Positions 58,101-64,000 of a DNA stretch of 64,000 nucleotides are shown one piece after another. The number at the start of each line of letters is the position of its first letter. The stretch's first letter is position 1. The stretch is from Cellvibrionaceae bacterium 1162T.S.0a.05 (GTDB taxonomy: Bacteria > Pseudomonadota > Gammaproteobacteria > Pseudomonadales > Cellvibrionaceae): assembly GCA_000964245.1 (NCBI GenBank), contig LANB01000001.1, positions 3,661,501 to 3,725,500 on the forward strand. The letters are read 5' to 3'. The position numbers and the translations under genes were made by a program. The notes beneath the pieces are model-generated. The model was not told where the DNA came from and made no database searches. It saw only the letters and a program-made list of their open reading frames with translations.

Positions 58101-61100
58101 TTAGAAGCAGATTTGGTCCCTGTTGGTGTCGCCGGAGAGCTGGGTATAGCGGGGGAAGGTGTCGCGAGGGGCTATTTAAATATGCCTCAACTGTCAAACG
58201 AAAAATTTATTAGAAATATTTATGATTCAGAACCAGCGAGAATATATAAAACGGGAGATCTCGTTCGTTGGGTTAAAGCTCATGATGGGAATTATGAATT
58301 AGAATTTTTAGGGCGAACCGATAATCAGGTAAAAATCCGCGGCTTCAGGATAGAAACCGATGAAATTGAAAATAAATTAATTTTACAAAGTGAGGTTGAT
58401 GATGCTCTGGTGCTTGCAGAAATAATTAGTGAAACAGATAGCAGGCTTATAGCGTATGTGATAGTCAATTCTGAATTTGCCGGCAATAGAATTCTAGAGA
58501 AAATAAAGAACAATCTTGAAATGCAGATGCCGAGTTACATGGTTCCATCGGTGTTGATTCCTATGGATAAATTTCCACTGACACCGAACGGGAAAGTGGA
58601 TAGAAATGCCTTGCCGAAGGCGTCATACGATCATGGAAGGCCAGTATATGAAAATCCCATTGGTTCCGTAGAGTGTGTTTTGGTTCAGGTCTTAGAAGAG
58701 CTGTTGGGTGTTGAAAAGGTCGGTCGGTTTGATGATTTTTTTGAGATGGGTGGTCATTCTATATTAGCGATTCAACTCGTTAAAAAGATGAGAAACAAAA
58801 ACTACTGCCTTGACATCCAGAACATATTCAAATTCCCGAAAATCAGTGATATGGCGCTCACAATTTATGAGACACAAGAGCAGAGATTGATAGCACCGAA
58901 AAATGGAATACCGGAAGGCTCAGAACAAATTCAACCCCATATGTTACCCCTTGTTGCGTTAAGCCAAAAGCAAATCAATGAGATATGTAGCCAGGTTCCT
59001 GGCGGAGTTAAAAATATTCAAGATATATATCCGCTTTCAGCTTTACAAAAAGGCATTTTATTTCATCATCTTTCCAGCAGTAAAAAAAATGGAGACGCTT
59101 ATATACTGCCGGTAGTTCTTAAAGTGAAGAGTCAAAGCAAGCTTGAAGAACTGGTTGTCTGTATACAAAAATTAGTAAAAAGGCATGATGTCTTGAGAAC
59201 TCTGATTTTTGCGAAATGCACGCCTGAACCTGTACAAGTTGTACTGCGAAGCGCGGAGCTCAATGTCCAATATTTTGATTTGATCCAACACGTAGACCTG
59301 ATGGAGCAATTGAAAGAGCGAATTCAACCAAAATATTTGTGGATGGACCTGGATAAAGCGCCGTTGGTTAAACTTGATATTGCTAAGCATCCATCAACTG
59401 ATGAATATTTCGTCATACTTTGTAATCACCATATCATTATGGACCATATTGCTCATGACGTGCTGCTTGACGAAGTGAGAGAGTACCTTGATTCGGGCGA
59501 TGAAGCGTGGCTCCTTAAAGACAGGCCGACCCAATATAGGGATTTTGTTGCACATACCCTCAATCGCAATGGCGATATCGATGCAAAAGCTTATTTTACA
59601 AATATGCTGGCGGATCTCAATGAACCGACTATCCCATTTAACATTACATCAACTAATGCGCCGGAGTTTGATTTTACTGATAGGACAGTAGTTATTACCG
59701 ACCAGCAATACTCCCAAATTACAAACATTGTCCGAAATCTATCTATTTCTCCGGCAGCATTTTTCCATGCCGCATGGTCGATGGTGCTAGGTATATGCAG
59801 CGGTAAAAGCGACATTGTGTTTGGGACGGTCATGTCTGGAAGGATGCAAGGCATTGCAGGCGAAGATAATGCTGTCGGTGCTTTTATTAACACCGTGCCG
59901 ATAAGAATTAATCTAAATAGCCGTAATTCAGTTATGTATCTAAAGGAAGTTCATAGGCAATTACGTTCTTTATTACCATTTGAACAAACATCATTGACGC
60001 AGGCACAGGCATGCAGTGGCATCTCAAGAGAAACCCCTTTATTCAACGCATTGTTCAACTATCGACATTCTCGTCGTCGCGATGGAGGCTGGGAGTCAAG
60101 TAATGTTGAGTTTGTTATGGGGTATGAGCGCACAAACTACCCTTTTAATATTTCTGTTGACGACTTCGGTGATGGATTTGCCTTTTCTGTACAAGTCGAT
60201 AGAAAAATAAATGTTAAATATATTTGTCAGTATATGGAGCTGGCTGTATGTGAATTAATTCGTAATGTAACCAATCAAACTGAAATAAATGTTGCATCAA
60301 TACCATTGCTAACCGAACAGGAGCGCCAACAACTTCTCGTCGATGTGAATGCAACACATCATAAGTATGACGGTGAGCAGAGTTTTATCCGCGCTTTTGA
60401 AGGCCATGCGGAAAGAGCACCGCATGCGATAGCAGCGATATACCTGGATGGTATTGGCAGTGAGCAAAGCATTAGCTATGAACGTCTGAATTCAAAGGCG
60501 AATCTCGTCGCGCGCAAGCTTATTGAAAGAAATCTACGAAATTCACATATTGCTATATTTACCGAGCGAGGGATTGAATTACTGATTGCAATACTTGGGG
60601 TTTTAAAATCAGGAAACGCATATGTGCCTCTGGACCCAGGTAATCCAAAAGAGCGATTAAAGTACATAGTCAATAATGCAAAAATTGACTCTGTAGTTAC
60701 TACCAAAACGTTCATTGAAGAAAATGATGGTTTTGGTGCTAATGAGATGGTCAATCTCTTATTGATTGATGATATTAGTCAGGCAGATAGCTCTGTGGTT
60801 GACTCGGAAAATGAGACTGAAAATGGATATGGCTACAGTAGATTTAACGATATCGCCTATGTCATTTATACCTCAGGCTCTACGGGTAAGCCAAAAGGTG
60901 TTCAGGTCACCAACAAGGGGCTTGTTAATTATCTTGATCACGCGGCAAGCAACTATTTCAAGTCCTGTGTTGGGTCGGTTGCGAGTACTCCTATAGGGTT
61001 TGATGCAACGATTACCAGCCTTTTAGCGCCACTGTTTTGTGGTAAGTTCACTTATCTAATTCCGCAGGGTGAAAGGGAGTTTCCGTTACTAAAAAAACTA

Positions 61101-62318
61101 ATGTTTTCTGCAGCCGAGCCCTTGGTATTTAAACTGACCCCGGCTCATATGGATGTACTTCTTTTTGACGGTGTTGAGAAAAGTAATGTTCCGCATCAAC
61201 TAATTATCGGCGGAGAGCAGTTGACGGCCAAAAGCTTGCTGAGGTGGAAGCGAGAGGTTTTACCCGAAGCTATTTTTGTCAATGAATATGGTCCAACAGA
61301 GACAGTAGTCGGTTGCAGTACTTTTACTCTATATAACGAAAAGGATATTGATGCCAGCCAGGCTTCTGTACCCATCGGTAAACCTATCCAAAACACTCAG
61401 CTTTACGTTGTTAATCATGCGCTTAATCTTCTCCCTGTAGGCATACCGGGTGAACTCCTAATTGGTGGGGATGGGGTTTCACCCGGTTATCTGGATTATT
61501 CCAAAGGCAATAGTGAGTCTTTTGTCGAAGTGGATTTCGAAGGTATCCATGAAAATTCTGAAAGAAGAGTATATCGGACAGGCGACTTGGTGAAATGGAG
61601 AAAAAGTCAAGATGGCGCATCACTGGAGCTTGAATTTATCGGTAGGGTAGATCACCAAATCAAGTTGAGAGGAAACCGAATAGAACCAGCTGAAATTGAG
61701 TTAGCGATTAATTCACATGCAAGCGTACAGGATTCGATTGTGATGCCCTTGCATAGGAGCAATAACGAAACAGTTTTGATTGCCTATGTCATTCTTTCTG
61801 CAGGCGTATCGTTAAATTCCGACTTGAAGTTGGAATTCATAGAGCATTTATCGCGCACATTACCGGCCTATATGGTACCAACAGCTTATGTAAGTCTTGA
61901 AGCCTTTCCGCTTACTTTGAACGGGAAAGTTGATAGAGAATCTCTTCCCAAGCCTGACTATTCAGATAGAAATACAGGCTATGTGAGCCCAAAAACGGAA
62001 ACGGAAGTTAAACTTGTGGAAGTTTGGGAGAGCTTACTCGCAGTGGACAAAATTGGTATCAACGATAATTTTTTTATGATCGGCGGCCAATCAATATTGG
62101 CGATGAAATTGCTCGCTTTGGTTAACGAAATGTTCGAGATAGAACTGAATATAAATACAATATTTGAGGCCGACACGATAGCAAAGCTTTCATCACATAT
62201 TGACATTACGATCGCAATAAAAGGTGTAGCCTCAGGGGAAATGGATATCTCAAAACTAACAGAAGAGCAACTGGATCATTATCTTGAGTTAATGTCCGAC
62301 GAGGAGATTGAAGCGTGA
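47172..62318 (+). CDS. Giant NRPS: FAAL-ACP-(C-A-T)-(C/E-A-T)-(C-A-T)-(C/E-A-T)
   Basis: A 5048-residue synthetase. Residues 1-560 are a fatty acyl-AMP ligase (FNAAEPV, PSYGMAEAT), followed by a carrier domain with Ser near 600 (LGGNSIFAT). Four elongation modules follow. C1 and C3 have the normal HHIASDG. C2 and C4 begin DIYPLAPLQEGILFHH-type and have HHVVSDH / HHIIMDH; they carry the HHxxxxxxGD-like N-terminal motif of dual condensation/epimerisation domains. All carrier domains keep their Ser (GGHSL, GGHSI, GGQSI). There is no terminal thioesterase; the tail after the last carrier (KLTEEQLDHYLELMSDEEIE) looks like a docking segment for the next NRPS, whose GTG start overlaps this stop. The product begins with a fatty acid, then about four residues, the first and third probably D. 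Confidence 0.95.
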   Translation: MKTIVEALVHRAKYEEHKDAFTFLDDSGEVEYVQFSALETQVKEIAKGILAHASPGEPVIILFPQGLEYIRAFLACMYAGVVAVPLYPPQSTKNIDRVKLVAKDCGAVHALAANDVKELIRKTLPDLKVLTLEDAINGVKDICLVEVNPSDTAFVQYTSGSTGDPKGVVVTHGNIVANLESLQEATLCSSSDIFCNWLPLFHDLGLVNTVLLPIYLGAHSIHLSPARFIRRPATWLEAISHYKATICGAPNFAFDYCVKRIRVDSVDFDLSSWRIAFNAAEPVKADTLMEFARVFEPHGFAMSAFYPSYGMAEATVFIAGGRPDDHPSIKKFNEKDLKLHKVGLVKGNQKALTLVSCGRPQSNHRIEIVCPKTRQVLSENSVGEIWFSGPSVAKEYWGKASDSREIFKAKLDGQDRAYLKTGDLGFIHKGELFVTGRIKDVIIVNGVNYYPSDIEHLVYKASKGLVENGGVAFEYENQAVAVYEVEKKHLKNIDFEKASSSIQTEIYEFFGIMLGDIVFIPARSLSRTSSGKVQRGLTKKQYASEGLQILYSQKTSKDRDLVSPSLEEMEISNRLVDLWKEEFNEEEIGLDDSFIQLGGNSIFATRILHYIEAEWGKEITIKDLFENPNINLLSRKISGAKTKQITIDAGAAYCNKLSFSQQALWTQIELSGSGQHYHNHMAYLLEGELNKVALEMAFQEIVNRHSILTTCIIKNDRGEPQSHLKRCKQFKIQYVSLDSSSKQDNDDRSEFLIKENIGTAFDLSSDCMLRVLLIRKATNKYLLSVCLHHIASDGWSVSILLNELNRLYLSYINGDLPLTLEPLQIQYSDYVRWQAQYLDDRRVEACFEHWKKQLQNAPEIHSLPLDKVRPQIQTFEGKTFVETLDKDLVSHLKSACKTSNATVFEALYTAFAVLLGRWGYSKDIVIGTPVANRRISEISNLVGFFVNVLVLRCDLAGAPTFNTLLTSARKYLTEAFDNQDLPFDVLVERLCPTRHTSYNPLVQVMLVLQDSENNKLDLYGLKTREYEIDSGYSKYDLSLNIVEQGNQFKLDWEFNSDIFHESSIKQLAACFRTLLKSLLDNPDANVYELNLLDDRFFEGNQKGLHFASVEYSGVPHAHAQFEQQVVSHPQKVAIEFADESGTLTYSQLNFKANQLANYLKHERQLEPNLLIGVYLARSCDLLVSLLAISKIGCAYLPLDPDNPEERIRFIVEDAKPQTVITTKDFSNNTGLQCSRVIEIDDLNIRERIDQLDSSNLALEKGQLKPDDLVYVIYTSGSSGQPKGVMVEHRSLVNLMCSDIRCFGFSEESKVLLPLSLAFDAGNGYFWSALSAGCTLCLSDARSDLFSTIQNKCISHAIFPSSLLSAQVGKPGATLKVLISGGDQCDERILGRLDNGTRYFNVYGPTEATVTTTVSEVHAGEPVNIGKPISNVQVYVLDEFCKQVPPGVAGELYIGGAGLARGYLNREALTAEKFIANPFYDEGDPHSSPRLYKTGDLARWLTDEKGRPTNLVFLGRIDHQVKIRGFRIELGEIEHALNQHAEVKDALVVAKNVIKDGSASDKRLVAYLVSEKAAADDTFAQNLNTELRQALSKVLPEHMLPASYVYLDAFPLTPNGKIDRKALPEVEGIVSEVTYVAPRTETEQQLVAIWQEVLGVERVGIHDNFFHLGGHSLLVIQVLSRLQKLKLNLHAREFFSTPVLHELAAVIDKAEQQILFHAPENKIPQDCEHITPDLLPLIDLSQSEIDDIVSQAEGGVSNVQDIYPLAPLQEGILFHHMMVEEGGDPYIMPALFEVKGKATLDNLLTALQKIIDRHDVLRTAILWKGLPQAVQLVHKKVSLPVTWPVIPEGETPRHFMENLCAPDSQRMDLQAPCLLQLSISKDSIAEDSDAQTYLVLLQLHHVVSDHVGLELIQQELMTLMSNMDSVLDTPLAYREFVAHTHHQARTHNAEDFFKNMLGDVEDASLPFGLSDVQGDGSRIVEQKAAVPAKLCKQIRQLSQQQGISPASFFHAVWGMVVGACSGREDPVFGTVMSGRLQGTAGAERMLGTFINTLPFRIKLASSARELVEEVHQNLSALIDYEQSSLTLAQSCSGLSPDATLFSALLNYRHSVTSSHDMAGSELFENLSLLQGHERTNYPFCLSVDDLGDGFELDVQVDKSVDVSRVVAYLQEAIANLVLALKENNNAPISKITILPENEKKTLLKDCNATDTDYPQDLCIHALFEAQVEKNPEHIAVVFEQENGESESLSYAQLNKRANQLAHYLRQEKAVGPETLVGLCVERSLDMVIGILGILKAGGAYVPLDPDYPPARLHYMLEDAQLTTVLTQKSVLEKTAIDPARALCLDDEKLVQELQVQSTENPHKEDTLLTAQHLAYVIYTSGSTGQPKGVMIEHRSTVALLSWSQTVFADDLSAVLASTSICFDLSVFELFAPLSAGGQIILVNNILSLLKNKTFNQRVSLINTVPSAARTLLQENAIPTGVNTLNLAGEPLSQTLVEALYTAGVKNVFDLYGPSEDTTYSTFAKRLPGHPATIGKPISNTRVYLLQPSGTLSISGASGELYIGGAGLARGYLNREALTAEKFIANPFYDESDPHSSPRLYKTGDLARWLTDDKGRPTNLAFLGRIDHQVKIRGFRIELGEIEHALNQHAEVKDALVVAKNVIKDGSASDKRLVAYLVSEKAAADDTFAQNLNTELRLALSKVLPEHMLPASYVYLDAFPLTPNGKIDRKALPEADGIASGVDYVAPRTETEQQLAAIWQEVLGVERVGIHDNFFHLGGHSLLATRLVSIINQRFGKSISLKTIFEKPVIKELVKNIDDHGNQERISQIKRNNLKSSLSSFAQQRLWLLDKIDGGSQHYNIPSVLELIGEVNQYAVNYAFTEILRQHESLRSCFQENDQGELIQVVQSHTRFNIEVTYLDKIDSSKKEQLQNTIIKEFIGKPFNLERDLMLRAHLIKVSESHYFLLVNMHHIASDGWSASILIKQFCQFYTAYLNGEKSANNELEIQYSDYALWQRQYLSGVAYKREMQYWEVQLAGLPEIHGLKLDKPRPDIQTFSGSVETYVLNETTTSSLRDLCKRENVTLFISLHAVFSIFLSRYSNETDIVMGTPIANRNQREVENLIGFFVNTLVLRSSLDGNMNFLSALNQSKSILVDAYSNQNIPFEKIVEKIKPKRALGYNPLCQIMLVLNQDQETLLDIPGLEISPCNLPSTTAKYDLSLNVTETGNRLSIDWEYNSDIFSEVTIRNMQMHFANLIESLLARPQDNIYSVSMLGVSERRRIIKEFNSNTRSFPGDKCFNEVFEEQARSTPKNIAIVHVSDRGEVQETTYEELNARANQLSHFLIKQRGVKSGDLIGIFLDRSANMVVALLAVLKAGAAYVPLDPDYPKSRLDYMLKDADLSIVLTTMNFQESGKIFSDKESPYSLLCLDDEKTLTALRTFPESNVSSSEVGLSSNDLAYVIYTSGSTGQPKGVMVEHRSLVNLFSGLVEKHGITENDSMPFLASFAFDIAIFELFLPLMSGGRTYIVSRELMLDLSFLSEALQHCTLLHAVPALMSEIVEHKKENISSHPKIRKLFVGGDKVSARLVDRMKSTFEKAQVFELYGPTEATILSTSKNTLDRKLGETASVIGSGLANTALYVFGTQALEADLVPVGVAGELGIAGEGVARGYLNMPQLSNEKFIRNIYDSEPARIYKTGDLVRWVKAHDGNYELEFLGRTDNQVKIRGFRIETDEIENKLILQSEVDDALVLAEIISETDSRLIAYVIVNSEFAGNRILEKIKNNLEMQMPSYMVPSVLIPMDKFPLTPNGKVDRNALPKASYDHGRPVYENPIGSVECVLVQVLEELLGVEKVGRFDDFFEMGGHSILAIQLVKKMRNKNYCLDIQNIFKFPKISDMALTIYETQEQRLIAPKNGIPEGSEQIQPHMLPLVALSQKQINEICSQVPGGVKNIQDIYPLSALQKGILFHHLSSSKKNGDAYILPVVLKVKSQSKLEELVVCIQKLVKRHDVLRTLIFAKCTPEPVQVVLRSAELNVQYFDLIQHVDLMEQLKERIQPKYLWMDLDKAPLVKLDIAKHPSTDEYFVILCNHHIIMDHIAHDVLLDEVREYLDSGDEAWLLKDRPTQYRDFVAHTLNRNGDIDAKAYFTNMLADLNEPTIPFNITSTNAPEFDFTDRTVVITDQQYSQITNIVRNLSISPAAFFHAAWSMVLGICSGKSDIVFGTVMSGRMQGIAGEDNAVGAFINTVPIRINLNSRNSVMYLKEVHRQLRSLLPFEQTSLTQAQACSGISRETPLFNALFNYRHSRRRDGGWESSNVEFVMGYERTNYPFNISVDDFGDGFAFSVQVDRKINVKYICQYMELAVCELIRNVTNQTEINVASIPLLTEQERQQLLVDVNATHHKYDGEQSFIRAFEGHAERAPHAIAAIYLDGIGSEQSISYERLNSKANLVARKLIERNLRNSHIAIFTERGIELLIAILGVLKSGNAYVPLDPGNPKERLKYIVNNAKIDSVVTTKTFIEENDGFGANEMVNLLLIDDISQADSSVVDSENETENGYGYSRFNDIAYVIYTSGSTGKPKGVQVTNKGLVNYLDHAASNYFKSCVGSVASTPIGFDATITSLLAPLFCGKFTYLIPQGEREFPLLKKLMFSAAEPLVFKLTPAHMDVLLFDGVEKSNVPHQLIIGGEQLTAKSLLRWKREVLPEAIFVNEYGPTETVVGCSTFTLYNEKDIDASQASVPIGKPIQNTQLYVVNHALNLLPVGIPGELLIGGDGVSPGYLDYSKGNSESFVEVDFEGIHENSERRVYRTGDLVKWRKSQDGASLELEFIGRVDHQIKLRGNRIEPAEIELAINSHASVQDSIVMPLHRSNNETVLIAYVILSAGVSLNSDLKLEFIEHLSRTLPAYMVPTAYVSLEAFPLTLNGKVDRESLPKPDYSDRNTGYVSPKTETEVKLVEVWESLLAVDKIGINDNFFMIGGQSILAMKLLALVNEMFEIELNINTIFEADTIAKLSSHIDITIAIKGVASGEMDISKLTEEQLDHYLELMSDEEIEA
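49138..52290 (+). other. NRPS module 1 (C-A-T), substrate undecided
   Basis: C1 has an intact HHIASDG and must accept the fatty acyl chain. Reading the A-domain pocket against GrsA by eye gives the code D-A-G-I-I-G-V-V-T-K, which I cannot match to a known specificity. The following domain is of the dual condensation/epimerisation type, so residue 1 probably becomes D. The distal part of A1 and all of T1 up to the Ser region are nearly identical to module 2 (see the direct repeat); the proximal part of A1 is not. Confidence 0.75.
51519..52189 (+). repeat. Direct repeat copy 1 in NRPS (A1 distal part to T1)
   Basis: Matches 54843-55513 with about 35 differences in 671 bp by my count, including a 217-bp stretch (51717-51933) with none. 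Offset is exactly 3324 bp, or 1108 codons, so the repeat is in frame. Such high DNA identity inside an NRPS points to a recent duplication or gene conversion. Confidence 0.92.
52330..55600 (+). other. NRPS module 2 (dual C/E-A-T), small residue predicted
   Basis: The condensation domain opens DIYPLAPLQEGILFHHMM and has HHVVSDH, as in dual C/E domains. The A-domain pocket reads by eye D-L-F-N-N-A-L-T-Y-K (CFDLSVFEL, LINTVPSAA, NLAGEPL, YGPSEDTTYS). From memory this resembles codes of Ala- or Gly-activating domains such as in microcystin synthetase. The module is visibly more GC-rich than modules 1 (first part) and 3, suggesting a different recent history. Confidence 0.7.
54843..55513 (+). repeat. 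Direct repeat copy 2 in NRPS (A2 distal part to T2)
   Basis: Second copy of the 671-bp repeat. It ends abruptly at the carrier Ser region (LGGHSLL), after which module 3 sequence of different composition begins. Crossing-over between the copies would cleanly delete one module and leave an open frame. Confidence 0.92.
55660..58880 (+). other. NRPS module 3 (C-A-T), substrate undecided
   Basis: C3 is a standard L-accepting domain (LSSFAQQRLWLLDKIDGG; HHIASDG). The pocket reads by eye D-I-F-H-F-G-L-I-L-K (AFDIAIFEL, LLHAVPALM, FVGGDKV, YGPTEATIL), which I cannot assign; an aromatic or unusual residue is possible. Because C4 is of the dual C/E type, residue 3 is probably epimerised to D. Base composition returns to AT-rich at the start of this module. 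Confidence 0.72.
58900..62318 (+). other. NRPS module 4 (dual C/E-A-T), asparagine predicted
   Basis: C4 opens DIYPLSALQKGILFHHLS with HHIIMDH. The pocket reads by eye D-A-T-K-I-G-E-V-G-K (GFDATITSL, VFKLTPAHM, IIGGEQL, NEYGPTETVVG). It differs from the well-known Asn code DLTKLGEVGK only in two conservative positions, so Asn is the confident choice, with Asp as a weaker option. A hydroxylated and sulfated Asn would fit the JmjC/sulfotransferase pair upstream. That last step is speculation. Confidence 0.75.
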
Positions 62319-64000
62319 CTGCTAGTAAATTATCTGTAGAGAAAAAAAGAGAGCTACTACAGAAAAAAATAAACAAAAAACTCGATGCACAAATGCCAAA
62401 TCAGTCATTGGTGGTTGAGAGCTATCCTGATAAGCCTGGCTTGCTCTCATACTCTCAACAAAGGCTTTGGATTTTAAACAAGATTGATGGTGGTAGCTCG
62501 CACTACAACATCCCTGCGGTAATCGAACTGAAGGGGTGTGTCGATATTAACCATATCAATCATGCGTTTGTCAAAATAATTGAAAGGCATGAAATACTTC
62601 GTACTCGCTTTAAGGAAGGTGTAGATGGCGAGCCCAGACAATTCGTATTGCCAAACCAACCCTTCTCGATAAAAAAGCAGGATTTGTCCGGCCTAAAGAA
62701 GGTTGATCAGGCACCAGAGTTGGATACTGTTTTGTCCGAAATATGTCGTGAAGAGTTCAATCTTGAGCGTGATTTGCTCATGCGAGTTCATTTGCTCAAG
62801 CTTGGTGAAAGTCATCATATTCTTGTAGTTAATCTACATCATATAGTCAGTGATGGGTGGTCCGTATCGGTATTAGTTAAAGAATTCTCCAGAATTTATC
62901 GGGCGCTTGTAGAGGGAAAAGCAAGCGAACTGGAATCCCTGAAAATACAATATTCAGACTTTGCTCATTGGCAACGAAAAAATATTAACGGAGACCGTCT
63001 GGAGGCCCAATTAAAATATTGGGAAAAACAACTTGAGTCCGTTCCGGAAATACATAGCTTACCATTAGACCGTCCACGTCCTGACACTCAATCTTTCGAA
63101 GGTGGAAGATACAGCGGTGTGATTAGCCATTCTGTAATAAAGCCATTACAGGAGATTTGTAATGAGGAAAAAGCGACCTTGTTCATGGGCTTGCATGCAG
63201 TGTTTGCCGTCTTTATATCCCGTTATAGTGGTCAAAAAGATATCGCTATTGGTACACCCAGTGCGAATCGTGAGCAGGCAGAGATAGCAGAATTAATAGG
63301 ATTCTTTGTTAACACTTTAGTTCTGAGAACGGATTTGAATAATGATTTATCTTTTAGGGAGGTAGTTAGAATTAGCAGGAGAACGCTTGTCGACGCATAC
63401 GCACATCAACAGGTGCCTTTTGAAAAAATTGTCGAGCGAGTACAGCCAGAAAGGTCACTAAGTCATAATCCATTATGTCAGATAATGCTGGTATTTCAGA
63501 ACAATGAAAAAGGAGATATAAATTTACCAGGCTTGGATATTCAACCAATCAACTATCTACCTGAAATTTCAAAATACGATTTAACTTTGAATATAGGTGA
63601 AACTGAGAATGGTCTATGCCTTGATTGGGAATACAGCGCAGCACTCTTTGATGCTAGCACTATAGAAAATATGCATTGTCATTTTAAAATTCTGTTAGAA
63701 GAGTTACTTAACAATGCTGATGACGATGTATTTTCTGTCAATATGCTAAGCAATAAGGAGCGAAAGAAACTATTTTCAGCTTGTAACAGTCAGATCAAGG
63801 CTTACCCACAGAAGCAGGGTATACATTCCTTTTTTGAAGAACAGGCAAAAAACACCCCTTTAAACCGCGCTTTGATCTTTGAAAGAGAAACGGGAGAAAC
63901 TGAACAAATAAGCTATTTAGAACTGAATGAGCGCGCTAATCAGTTAGCACATCTGTTAATTGATGGGGGAAAAATAGGAAAAGGTACGCTTGTTGGACTT
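62315..64000 (+). CDS. Second NRPS, partial (C domain and start of A domain)
   Basis: Starts at GTG overlapping the TGA of the previous NRPS (GTGA). A short charged helix (SVEKKRELLQKKINKKLDA) forms the likely docking partner of the upstream C-terminus. Then comes an L-accepting condensation domain (LSYSQQRLWILNKIDGG; HHIVSDGWSVS; LIGFFVNTLVLR) and the beginning of an adenylation domain (SYLELNERANQLAHLL). The frame stays open to the right edge. At least one more residue is therefore added, and the terminating domain lies outside the window. Confidence 0.93.
   Translation, partial: MTASKLSVEKKRELLQKKINKKLDAQMPNQSLVVESYPDKPGLLSYSQQRLWILNKIDGGSSHYNIPAVIELKGCVDINHINHAFVKIIERHEILRTRFKEGVDGEPRQFVLPNQPFSIKKQDLSGLKKVDQAPELDTVLSEICREEFNLERDLLMRVHLLKLGESHHILVVNLHHIVSDGWSVSVLVKEFSRIYRALVEGKASELESLKIQYSDFAHWQRKNINGDRLEAQLKYWEKQLESVPEIHSLPLDRPRPDTQSFEGGRYSGVISHSVIKPLQEICNEEKATLFMGLHAVFAVFISRYSGQKDIAIGTPSANREQAEIAELIGFFVNTLVLRTDLNNDLSFREVVRISRRTLVDAYAHQQVPFEKIVERVQPERSLSHNPLCQIMLVFQNNEKGDINLPGLDIQPINYLPEISKYDLTLNIGETENGLCLDWEYSAALFDASTIENMHCHFKILLEELLNNADDDVFSVNMLSNKERKKLFSACNSQIKAYPQKQGIHSFFEEQAKNTPLNRALIFERETGETEQISYLELNERANQLAHLLIDGGKIGKGTLVGL

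Noticed and set aside
36457-64000. Reading the locus as a pyoverdine cluster because of PvdQ-, PvdE- and PvdL-like parts
   Set aside because: No chromophore, ornithine hydroxylase or PvdN/PvdO/PvdP-type genes are visible, and the sugar and sulfotransferase genes are foreign to pyoverdine. Only the acyl/export/deacyl logic is shared.

Overview
The window reads as chromosomal DNA of a Gram-negative gammaproteobacterium. The signs are a TonB-dependent receptor, an outer-membrane LpxR-type deacylase, a MscS channel, lipoproteins, moderate GC and dense operons. A marine or host-associated Cellvibrionales-like bacterium is my guess; no rRNA or tRNA gene is present to test it. The window has two unrelated halves joined by a short stretch of housekeeping-type genes.

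Left half (1 to about 30.8 kb): catabolism of lignin-type aromatics. 4-Hydroxybenzoate (pobA) and vanillate (ligM, a tetrahydrofolate-dependent O-demethylase) both give protocatechuate. LigAB opens the ring in the 4,5 position, and ligI, galD/ligU, ligJ and ligK carry the product to pyruvate and oxaloacetate. The dehydrogenase step (ligC) is not in the window. Around ligM sit the enzymes that recycle the methylated folate: a MetF-type reductase and PurU. A GntR/VanR-like regulator lies beside an intergenic region with four copies of a TGTATACA-type site. A second block (crotonase, acyl-CoA dehydrogenase, 3-hydroxyacyl-CoA dehydrogenase, SDR, thiolase plus DUF35 partner) looks like CoA-dependent side-chain shortening. 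Its three promoters share an AT-rich motif. A LysR regulator with two DNA-binding domains, an AraC regulator, two aromatic-acid MFS carriers and a TonB receptor complete the unit.

Middle (about 30.8 to 33.7 kb): an LpxR-like lipid A deacylase, a 167-bp inverted-repeat element resembling a MITE, and a soluble chemoreceptor with a zinc-binding CZB domain.

Right half (33.8 kb to the end): a large nonribosomal peptide (NRPS) locus that runs off the right edge. A divergent pair (JmjC-like oxygenase and sulfotransferase) faces a tightly coupled operon. In order it encodes a type II thioesterase, a chitin synthase-like glycosyltransferase with the motifs of fungal/animal enzymes, a ChbG/YdjC sugar deacetylase, an FAD oxidoreductase, two more sulfotransferases, a penicillin-acylase-type (PvdQ-like) acylase, a PvdE/SyrD-like peptide exporter, a 5048-residue NRPS starting with a fatty acyl-AMP ligase, and a second NRPS. 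The set combines pyoverdine-style logic (acylated precursor, export, deacylation) with a chitin synthase, deacetylase and sulfotransferase set resembling Nod-factor chemistry. I know of no described pathway with this combination, and it is the strongest candidate for a new system here. The NRPS also carries a 671-bp in-frame direct repeat that marks a recent module duplication or exchange.
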